Below, piece after piece: positions 16,586-23,373 of a stretch of 64,000 bases of DNA (position 1 is the stretch's first letter; the number at the start of each line of letters is the position of its first letter). The notes beneath the pieces are model-generated. The model was not told the origin of the DNA, made no database searches, and worked only from the letters and a program-made list of their open reading frames with translations. Where the stretch lies: positions 62,001-126,000 of the forward strand of contig USRX01000002.1 of the NCBI GenBank assembly GCA_900557275.1, read 5' to 3'. The position numbers and the translations under genes are program-made. Origin of the DNA: an uncultured Roseburia sp. Its GTDB lineage: Bacteria > Bacillota_A > Clostridia > Lachnospirales > Lachnospiraceae.

Positions 16586-17008
16586 ATGAAAAATTTTTGG
16601 ATCAGAATTGTGAACGTGGCAGCGATCCTCGTGATCATTTTTGGCTACAACATGGTCACTGAGGCCAGAGAAAAAGATGACGAGATCGCAAAACTTTCCG
16701 CCCAGATTCAGAGTGAGGAAGCCGGTGGAGATACAGCAGGTTCCTACAAAGACGGAAGTTATGAGGGAACGGCCACAGGATTTGGCGGAGATATTACCGT
16801 AAAAGCAACCGTAGACGGCGGCAAAATCACAGCCGTGGACATCGTTTCCGCAGAAAAAGAGGACGGCGCATATCTGACAATGGCAGAGGATATCATTCCG
16901 AAGATCATTGATGCGCAGACATCTGAGGTAGATACCATATCCGGAGCAACATTCAGTTCTACCGGAATCAAAAATGCGACAGCACAGGCGCTGGAAAGTG
17001 CGCAGTAG
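16586..17008 (+). CDS. Membrane-anchored single-domain FMN-binding protein
   Basis: This 140-residue protein has one N-terminal membrane span (residues 5-22), a short charged stretch, then one FMN-binding domain from about residue 52 to the end. The flavinylation motif is ISGATFSS near residue 120. It is 90 bases after the large FMN protein and 21 bases before the 4Fe-4S membrane protein, so it probably relays electrons between them at the outer face of the membrane. The ribosome binding site is weak (GAGAGAAAT). Confidence 0.87.
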   Translation: MKNFWIRIVNVAAILVIIFGYNMVTEAREKDDEIAKLSAQIQSEEAGGDTAGSYKDGSYEGTATGFGGDITVKATVDGGKITAVDIVSAEKEDGAYLTMAEDIIPKIIDAQTSEVDTISGATFSSTGIKNATAQALESAQ

Positions 17009-17029
17009 AGAGTACGAGGATTTTGTTGA

Positions 17030-17887
17030 ATGAAACAGTTGGATAAAAAAGGATTAAAGAAATTACATAAGTGGATCAGGGCTATCATACAGCTGCTCTA
17101 TTTTCTGTTTCTGCCGTCAGCGTATACAGCTGCGTTTGCAGGCGTAAAATATATTTTTACACAGATCGGAAGTGGAGCCAGAGTGGAGCTGACATCTTTT
17201 GTGACAATACTGATCGCACTGTGCGTGTACACCGTGGTGTTCGGCAGATTTTTCTGCGGTTTCGCCTGTGCCTTCGGAAGTTTGGGGGATGCGGTACATG
17301 CTCTGTATGTATGGATATGCAAAAAGCTGAAAAAGAAGCCGATCAAGTTAAATCAGAAGCTGACAGGCGTATTGTCCTGCATGAAATATGTGCTACTGGC
17401 AGTGATCGTAATCCTCTGCTTTGCAGGGGTATTTGGAAAAACACAGGGAACAAGTCCGTGGGAAGTATTCTCCATGCTTCATGCGAGAAATTTTAAATTG
17501 GCAGGATATGGAATCGGTATCCTTCTTCTGGTGCTGATCATCATTGGTATGTGTTTGCAGGAGCGCTTTTTCTGCCGTTTCCTCTGCCCGATGGGAGCCA
17601 TATTTTCTATTTTACCGGTGCTTCCGGTATTTTCCCTGCACAGGGATCGGGAACAGTGTCTGAAAGGCTGCAGCGCCTGTACCAGAATGTGTCCGTCGGA
17701 TATCGAGCTTCCGGCAAAAGGTTCCTGGGAAGTTTCCGGGGACTGTTTCCAGTGCCAGAAATGTATGGATACCTGCCCGAAAGGCAACGTGAAGACCGGT
17801 GTTGGAATCTTCAAAGGAAATGAAGTATTGTTTACGATCATTCGTGCAGTGATTCTTCTGTTACTGTTTTTGTGGCTTGGAATCTAG
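17030..17887 (+). CDS. NapH/YccM-like 4Fe-4S membrane protein
   Basis: This 285-residue protein has about five membrane spans and two Fe-S regions. GRFFCGFACAFG (near residue 70-80) and ERFFCRFLCPMG (near 180) are the paired cysteine motifs at the membrane edge seen in NapH, RnfE-related and NosR families. CLKGCSACTRMCP and CFQCQKCMDTCPKG give two ferredoxin-type 4Fe-4S clusters. Such proteins move electrons across or out of the membrane. As the last gene of the FMN-protein operon, it is the likely link between a cytosolic or quinone donor, possibly flavodoxin, and the outer flavoproteins. No Ndh2-type dehydrogenase is present, which distinguishes this from the Listeria extracellular electron-transfer locus. 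Confidence 0.85.
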   Translation: MKQLDKKGLKKLHKWIRAIIQLLYFLFLPSAYTAAFAGVKYIFTQIGSGARVELTSFVTILIALCVYTVVFGRFFCGFACAFGSLGDAVHALYVWICKKLKKKPIKLNQKLTGVLSCMKYVLLAVIVILCFAGVFGKTQGTSPWEVFSMLHARNFKLAGYGIGILLLVLIIIGMCLQERFFCRFLCPMGAIFSILPVLPVFSLHRDREQCLKGCSACTRMCPSDIELPAKGSWEVSGDCFQCQKCMDTCPKGNVKTGVGIFKGNEVLFTIIRAVILLLLFLWLGI

Positions 17888-18007
17888 AAATTTTACACTG
17901 AAAAGAGTGTGGAAAAGTTATGTAAAAATGTTACGGTTTATGAATGTTACATTTGTTAGTAAAATGTGTATTTATAAGACTATATTTTAACAGAACAGGA
18001 ATAAAAG

Positions 18008-18090
18008 AGCAGTGATAATGTCTGCATTCGAAGAAACAAAGCGAAATTGTTTGCTTTGGGATGAATGTATGGGATTATCGCTGCTTTTTT
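18008..18090 (+). terminator. Long structured terminator of the FMN-protein operon
   Basis: AGCAGTGATAAT (18008-18019) pairs with ATTATCGCTGCT (18074-18085) and a T6 tail follows. Inside it, CATTC/GAATG and CAAAGC/GCTTTG form further paired layers, giving an extended rod of about 75 bases. Confidence 0.75.
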
Positions 18091-18102
18091 AAAAGCAAAA
18101 AC

Positions 18103-18120
18103 AGCAACGATATCGTTGCT
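18103..18120 (-). terminator. Terminator of the tRNA-Met gene
   Basis: The perfect palindrome AGCAACGATATCGTTGCT lies just past the tRNA on the minus strand and is followed by GTTTTTGCTTTT. Confidence 0.7.
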
Positions 18121-18130
18121 GCTTTCACAA

Positions 18131-18204
18131 TAGCGAGAGGGGGATTCGAACCCTCGACACTGCGGGTATGAACCGCATGCTCTAGCCAACTGAGCTATCT
18201 CGCC
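18131..18204 (-). tRNA. tRNA-Met (CAT), elongator type
   Basis: Read on the minus strand, 74 bases fold as a cloverleaf. The acceptor is GGCGAGA with TCTCGCT (G1-U72 wobble, as in Bacillus elongator tRNA-Met), discriminator A. The anticodon stem-loop is TGCGG-TTCATAC-CCGCA with anticodon CAT, and the T arm contains GGTTCGAATCC. CCA is not encoded. The C-A mismatch at position 1 that marks initiator tRNA is absent, so this is an elongator or possibly an Ile2 (lysidine) tRNA; the body is closest to elongator Met. Confidence 0.92.
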
Positions 18205-18239
18205 ATAAATAATGCAGGCTGTTCGCGACCTGCCCGATT

Positions 18240-18269
18240 AATATACTATGAAATGAAGGTAAAAGTCAA
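18240..18269 (-). promoter_or_regulatory. Promoter of the tRNA-Met gene
   Basis: On the minus strand, TTGACT (18269-18264) and TATATT (18245-18240) are 18 bases apart, about 35 bases before the mature tRNA 5' end. The rest of the gap to 18553 shows no gene. Confidence 0.6.
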
Positions 18270-18553
18270 GCACTTTTTTGAAAAAAAGTAAAAAAGTGTT
18301 TGTTGCAGTTGCGATGAGGGGAAGAGGGAGAATTAAGGCAGGAAAAAATCCAACGCAGGAGACGGGCTGAAAACATATATGGCAATAACAAGAGAAGAAG
18401 ATTTATCTGAAGTATAAAAATGAGCTTGCTTTGAGCAAGGGCTTATGATATATTAAAAACGTCTTTAATCATCTATAATAGAACGAATCTTGAATTTAAA
18501 ATCATATTCTGAAAATCATTTTTGCACGTCTCAAGCTCTGAAAAGGAGTATTC

Positions 18554-19075
18554 ATGAATCATATCAGATTTTTAGCATTTTGGAATCCATTTGAAGATGT
18601 GGCGGGATATCCCGGTGCAGAACTTTTTGGCGGACTGTTTCGCAGGATGTCGGGAATCATCTATACTGATCTGAAGCACAATCATGACAACCGTTCCATG
18701 CAGATCCTGGAGTCGGCAGATCTCGCGGTTGTATTTCTGAAACAGGACTATCGGAGTCTGGATGCCTTTTTTGCTGCCAGACAACTGCGGCAGGGAAATA
18801 TCCTGTACTGCATATACAATTATTTTGAAGAAAAATTGCCGGGCATTCCTGCTGTGGATGACATTACTCTGCGCTATCGGATTCCGAAAAATTATCTTGC
18901 AGCGATTCCCTACAATCGCAGATTAGATACGATCGCGGGTAAAGGACAACTGGGAGAGTACCTACAACGAAAAGATATGTGTGATCCATATGAAGAATGG
19001 AGTGGATTTTTCCGGGAATTGAAGCAGGCAGAAGAAAAGTTAGAGAGAATTCTTGTCGGTTTATCCGAAAAATGA
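18554..19075 (+). CDS. Protein of unknown function, 173 residues
   Basis: I do not recognise this protein with confidence. It has a good start (AAAAGGAG 7 bases upstream) and normal codon use, so it is probably real. It looks soluble, without signal or membrane span. The pattern of strands, ESADLAVVFLKQD near residue 55 and LAAIPYNRRLDTI near residue 118, followed by a charged C-terminal helix, faintly resembles the second half of ParA/MinD-like ATPases, but no P-loop is present. It stands alone between a tRNA and an MFS carrier gene, and context gives no further hint. Confidence 0.6.
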   Translation: MNHIRFLAFWNPFEDVAGYPGAELFGGLFRRMSGIIYTDLKHNHDNRSMQILESADLAVVFLKQDYRSLDAFFAARQLRQGNILYCIYNYFEEKLPGIPAVDDITLRYRIPKNYLAAIPYNRRLDTIAGKGQLGEYLQRKDMCDPYEEWSGFFRELKQAEEKLERILVGLSEK

Positions 19076-19476
19076 ATAAGAAAAGGATTGTTAATCCGGA
19101 ATCCAGATTATAGCTGCCAAAATACTTCCGAAAAAATGCGAATGAGAGTAAAAACCCGGAAATAATGGAGCTGATTACTAAGAAAATAAACAATGCAAGG
19201 GGAAATATGAAAAATATAATGCAAATCATGCATTACTGAACTTTAAAATAATCAAAATTTGCTCCAAAAATATACTATATATGATATATCATACAAAATA
19301 TAAATTGACTTTTGATTTCCTGTCGGTTATTATGTCGATGTAGGGTTACAATACAGCAAAGAAAAAGGAGGGCAAAGGCAAAAGTACGGTTAGGAAATTT
19401 TGCAGATTAAAACAGGGTTGTCTGTAAGATTTTTATCCGGTTTTTTATGGTTTGTTATTTTAGGGAGGATTTGAAC
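19076..19476 (+). other. Gap upstream of the OFA carrier gene
   Basis: No gene is seen. It holds the carrier's promoter and a perfect palindrome TATGATATATCATA at 19280-19293, about 10 bases ahead of the -35, which may be an operator. The transcribed leader would be about 135 bases long, without a recognised riboswitch. Confidence 0.45.
19305..19333 (+). promoter_or_regulatory. Promoter of the OFA carrier gene
   Basis: TTGACT (19305-19310) and TATTAT (19328-19333) are separated by the ideal 17 bases. Confidence 0.6.
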
Positions 19477-20748
19477 ATGGAAAACAAAAAAACGAGCAGC
19501 TGGAACCTTGGTGTAAAAGGTTACATCGTTGTCATTTTAGCATTCTTCTCATGTTATGTTTATTCAGCGATGACATCTGACTCATTAAATGTAACGAGAG
19601 ATATTTTTATCGGACAGGGTATGAACCAGGGCGCAATCTACGCCATGTCTACCATCGCAGTACCATTTGGTATTATTGGTAGTGTTATTCTTGGCCGTCT
19701 GATCCACAAACAGTCTATCCGTCTTTACTGGGGACTGAGCATGATCATCACAGCTGTATTTACAGTTCTGATCGGTCAGATGCATAACACCGTTGGTGTT
19801 GTTGTATGTTACGTTATCGTTTATACATTCTCACTTGCATCAGCAATGCTTCTGGCAGGCGAGATCATTGGACACTGGTTCCCGACTAAACGTGGTGTTG
19901 CCATGGGTCTGTGTACAGCAGGTTATCCTCTGTCTGCAGCTACTACATCTGCTGTAGCAGGTACTTTCGCTGGTACTGTTGGATATTCTATGTACTACAA
20001 CATGATTGCAGTTATCGCAGTTATTGTTGGTATCGTTGTAATCGCTTTCGTAAGAGATTTCCCGGAAGAAAAGGGTGGTTTCCCGGACAACGATCCTGCA
20101 TTTGATAACGATAAAGCAAGAGCAGAGCATGAAGCTGCACTTGAGTATTTGAAAACTTCTAAATGGACAGCTTTAAAATGTCTGAAAACAGGTCGTATGT
20201 GGGTTCTTTGGATCGCAGTTGGTATCACAGGATTCATGTCCATGGGTATCATGTCCAACTTCGTAACCAAATTTATGGCTATGGGATATGAGATGCCGTC
20301 TATTTTCCAGATGCTTGGTATCGCCGGTGTGCTTGCTATTCCTGGATCTATCGTAGTAGGATGGATCGATGGCAAGATCGGAACAAAGAAAACTGGTATC
20401 CTGATCAATGCCCTGGCGCTGATTGCAGTTCTCTTCTGTCTGACACATGTAACAGCATTACATTATATCTCACTGCCGATCCTTGCAGTTATGCTTGGTG
20501 GATCATCTAACCTGATGGTTTCCTGTACAGCAGCTATCTGGGGACGTTATGACTTCAAAAACGCATTCTCAGTTATCCAGCCGCTGAACTCCGTTATGAC
20601 TGGTGTAGGCATCACAGTAGTATCCGCATGCAATGGTTTCGACCCAACTTGTCAGCTTGCTTATATCATCATGGCAATTATGGCAGTTATCGGTCTGATC
20701 GCAATGTGTGCACTGAAAGTAGCTCCGATCGATTCAGAGGTACGTTAA
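19477..20748 (+). CDS. MFS transporter, OFA (oxalate/formate antiporter-like) family
   Basis: This protein of about 423 residues has 12 predicted membrane spans in two six-span halves, with a hydrophilic loop near residues 195-225. The order and spacing, including GRLIHKQSIR after span 2 and GEIIGHWFPTKRGVAMG, match the OFA family of monocarboxylate carriers (oxalate/formate antiporter is the named member). The actual substrate in Clostridia is usually unknown; lactate, formate or similar acids are candidates. The start at 19477 has AGGGAGGA 8 bases upstream; the longer frame from 19447 has no ribosome binding site. Codon use is strongly biased (many GTT, GGT, GCT), like the butyrate genes, which suggests very high expression. 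Confidence 0.8.
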   Translation: MENKKTSSWNLGVKGYIVVILAFFSCYVYSAMTSDSLNVTRDIFIGQGMNQGAIYAMSTIAVPFGIIGSVILGRLIHKQSIRLYWGLSMIITAVFTVLIGQMHNTVGVVVCYVIVYTFSLASAMLLAGEIIGHWFPTKRGVAMGLCTAGYPLSAATTSAVAGTFAGTVGYSMYYNMIAVIAVIVGIVVIAFVRDFPEEKGGFPDNDPAFDNDKARAEHEAALEYLKTSKWTALKCLKTGRMWVLWIAVGITGFMSMGIMSNFVTKFMAMGYEMPSIFQMLGIAGVLAIPGSIVVGWIDGKIGTKKTGILINALALIAVLFCLTHVTALHYISLPILAVMLGGSSNLMVSCTAAIWGRYDFKNAFSVIQPLNSVMTGVGITVVSACNGFDPTCQLAYIIMAIMAVIGLIAMCALKVAPIDSEVR

Positions 20749-20808
20749 TAAAATTAAGGTTTGAAATAGTCCTTTGCATTAAAATAAATCCTATATTTGC
20801 TGATGAAA

Positions 20809-20839
20809 GCGGCACGGAATTATCCGTGCCGCTTTTTTT
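20809..20839 (+). terminator. Terminator of the OFA carrier gene
   Basis: GCGGCACGGA, ATTA loop, TCCGTGCCGC and a T7 run form a textbook rho-independent terminator. Confidence 0.93.
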
Positions 20840-21003
20840 AAATTGCAGATACGAGAAAATATAAAATAGACATAAATGTGGACAGGTCTGCATATATATA
20901 AAATAGAGCCAGTAAAAATTGGTAATCAGAAAATAGAAAGAGTATATGCTCTTCGCAGGCGTTTGGAAAAATAGGCGGTATGACTGAAACGGGAGGAATA
21001 TAT

Positions 21004-21534
21004 ATGGCTAATATGGGGATTAGAACGAAAAAGATACATAGAAATGACCGGAACAACCGAACGGAAAGAATGTATAGAAATGATCTTAATAACAGAGTAG
21101 AAAGCGTGCATAGCAATGATTTGTACAACAGAAGGGAAAAGGCATCCGGGGGCAATCCGACGATCAGACCGGAAGGCCGGGGGCTGAAATTCATCAGTAC
21201 GCTGCTGATCATGTATGTACTGACGGGGGTAATGCTTTTTATCCTTGCTTTTTTGCTGTACCGGTTCAAACTCAGTGAAAATATGGTGTCGGTGGGCATT
21301 ATGGCTGTCTACATACTGGCAGGATTTTTTGGCGGCGTGATCGTTGGCAGGAGGATGGGAAGCCGGTGTTTTCTGTGGGGACTGGCTGTCGGCAGCATTT
21401 ATTTCTGCATTCTGTTTGCCGGTTCAGTTATTCTGGAAAAAGGGATTCCCGATAATACACTAAAAATGGCTTCGATCTGGGTTATGTGCGCCTGTGCGGG
21501 TATGATCGGAGGCATGGTGGCCAGAAAAGACTGA
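21004..21534 (+). CDS. TIGR04086-like membrane protein beside SCIFF
   Basis: This protein of about 176 residues has four membrane spans in its C-terminal two thirds (from about residue 62), with GGVIVGRRMGSR between spans two and three and GGMVARKD at the end, as in the TIGR04086 family of small Clostridia membrane proteins. Its function is unknown. The hydrophilic N-terminus holds a repeat of about 12 residues (NDRNNRTERMYR, NDLNNRVESVHS, NDLYNRREKA) that I would not expect in the family. The start at 21004 has GGGAGGA just upstream; the in-frame ATG at 20980 precedes that site. It is next to the SCIFF peptide, its maturase and secDF, an association common in Clostridia, so a role at the Sec membrane site is possible. 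Confidence 0.7.
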   Translation: MANMGIRTKKIHRNDRNNRTERMYRNDLNNRVESVHSNDLYNRREKASGGNPTIRPEGRGLKFISTLLIMYVLTGVMLFILAFLLYRFKLSENMVSVGIMAVYILAGFFGGVIVGRRMGSRCFLWGLAVGSIYFCILFAGSVILEKGIPDNTLKMASIWVMCACAGMIGGMVARKD

Positions 21535-21711
21535 GAGGATATGCAATATGAAAAATATCTTTTTTGAATATTTTGCGATTTCGGAAAAACGAGGGCAGAA
21601 TGGAATTCAAAATGGGCAAAACTTACAGATTCTCTCTTCCATTTCGTCTGGGATTGTGTTATACTCAACGTACTTAATGAGTATTTTTAATTTGGAAGGA
21701 GTGTTTTTGAG

Positions 21712-21855
21712 ATGAAACATGTAAAAACATTAAATACAAAAAGATTACAGAATACAGTAAAAAAAGGCGGTTGCGGTGAGTGCCAGACATCCTGCCAGTC
21801 TGCATGTAAAACATCCTGCACAGTAGGAAACCAGAGCTGCGAACACAGCAAATAA
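21712..21855 (+). CDS. scfA: SCIFF six-cysteine ranthipeptide precursor
   Basis: This 47-residue peptide begins MKHVKTLNTKRLQNTVKKGG and then carries six cysteines at residues 21, 24, 28, 32, 36 and 43, the hallmark of SCIFF (six cysteines in forty-five residues). Known SCIFF peptides receive thioether cross-links at non-alpha carbons (ranthipeptides) from the radical-SAM enzyme encoded next door; roles in quorum-type signalling and regulation have been reported in Clostridium. GGAAGGAG 10 bases upstream supports the start. It is almost universal in Clostridia, so this copy is expected rather than novel. Confidence 0.95.
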   Translation: MKHVKTLNTKRLQNTVKKGGCGECQTSCQSACKTSCTVGNQSCEHSK

Positions 21856-21960
21856 TGCGATCGTATAACAATTAAACAAAGCGAAAACAAAGGGACCGTA
21901 TGGTATGCATACGGTCATTTGTGCGTTTAAAGAAAAGTACAAGAAAGTGAGGAACAAGAT

Positions 21961-23316
21961 TTGATCCACCAGTACAAAAATAATGGTTATAATATTGTTC
22001 TTGATGTGAACAGCGGAGCGATTCACGTTGTGGACGATACGACCTATGATATTATTGCACTGTATGAAGAGAAGGATCTTCCGGAGATCCAGGCAGAACT
22101 GAAAGATAAATATCCGGAAGAACTGATCTCAGAGTGTTATGAGGAAGTAAAAGAGCTGGCAGAAGACGGACAGCTTTTTACTAAAGATGAATACGAAGAT
22201 TACATCATGGATTTCAAGAAACGTCAGACCGTAGTAAAAGCGCTCTGTCTGCACATTGCCCATGACTGCAACCTTGCCTGTCGCTACTGCTTTGCGGAAG
22301 AGGGAGAGTATCATGGGCGCAGGGAACTCATGAGCTATGAAGTGGGAAAAGCTGCGCTGGATTTCCTGATCGCAAATTCAGGAAACAGAAGAAATCTGGA
22401 AGTAGACTTTTTCGGAGGCGAGCCGCTGATGAATTTCCAGGTAGTAAAAGATCTGGTGGCATACGGCCGTGAACAGGAGAAGATCCACAACAAGAACTTC
22501 CGTTTTACACTGACTACCAATGGTGTGCTGTTAAACGATGAAGTTATGGAGTTTGCCAATAAAGAGATGGCAAACGTGGTATTAAGTATCGATGGACGAA
22601 AAGAAGTCAATGACCATATGCGTCCGTTCCGGAATGGAAAAGGAAGCTACGACCTGATTGTGCCGAAATTCCAGAAATTTGCAGAGAGCCGTCATCAGGA
22701 CAAATATTATGTCCGCGGTACGTTTACCCATTTCAATCAGGATTTCTCCCAGGATGTGCTTCATCTGGCAGACCTTGGATTCAAACAGATCTCTGTAGAG
22801 CCTGTTGTGGCTCCGCCGGAAGAAGAGTATGCGATCCGGGAAGAGGATCTGCCAAAGCTGTTTGCAGAGTATGATGCTCTTGCTGCAGAAATGGTGGAAC
22901 GAAAAAAATCAGGAAGGGATTTTAATTTCTTCCATTTTATGATAGATTTAGAGGGTGGACCATGCGTGGCAAAACGGTTATCCGGTTGCGGTTCCGGAAC
23001 TGAGTATCTGGCGGTAACCCCGTGGGGAGACCTGTATCCCTGCCACCAGTTTGTAGGAAATGAAGAATTCAAGATGGGAACCGTCTTTGAAGGCGTAAAA
23101 AACACAGAGCTTCGGGATGAATTCAAATGCTGCAATGTGTATGCAAAGAAGAAATGCCGGGAATGCTTTGCCAGATTTTACTGCAGTGGCGGTTGTGCCG
23201 CAAATTCATACAATTTCCATGGAAACATCAATGACGCTTACGATATCGGCTGTGAGCTGCAGAAGAAGCGCATTGAATGTGCCATCATGATCAAAGCCGC
23301 AATGGCAGAGGAGTAG
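21961..23316 (+). CDS. scfB: SCIFF maturase, radical SAM/SPASM
   Basis: This 451-residue enzyme installs thioether links in the SCIFF peptide. The start is TTG at 21961 (protein begins MIHQYKNNGYNIVLDV, as in homologues) after GTGAGGA. An N-terminal peptide-recognition region covers about residues 1-90. The radical SAM motif is CNLACRYC near residue 104. The SPASM region near the C-terminus has CGSG, the CCNVYAKKKCREC cluster and CSGGC, binding two auxiliary 4Fe-4S clusters. It lies 105 bases after scfA and just before secDF. Confidence 0.95.
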   Translation: MIHQYKNNGYNIVLDVNSGAIHVVDDTTYDIIALYEEKDLPEIQAELKDKYPEELISECYEEVKELAEDGQLFTKDEYEDYIMDFKKRQTVVKALCLHIAHDCNLACRYCFAEEGEYHGRRELMSYEVGKAALDFLIANSGNRRNLEVDFFGGEPLMNFQVVKDLVAYGREQEKIHNKNFRFTLTTNGVLLNDEVMEFANKEMANVVLSIDGRKEVNDHMRPFRNGKGSYDLIVPKFQKFAESRHQDKYYVRGTFTHFNQDFSQDVLHLADLGFKQISVEPVVAPPEEEYAIREEDLPKLFAEYDALAAEMVERKKSGRDFNFFHFMIDLEGGPCVAKRLSGCGSGTEYLAVTPWGDLYPCHQFVGNEEFKMGTVFEGVKNTELRDEFKCCNVYAKKKCRECFARFYCSGGCAANSYNFHGNINDAYDIGCELQKKRIECAIMIKAAMAEE

Positions 23317-23373
23317 CGCAGAAGCGACCGCAAAGCAGTCTGTGCGAATCATCAGAAAGGAAAATTGGAAACA

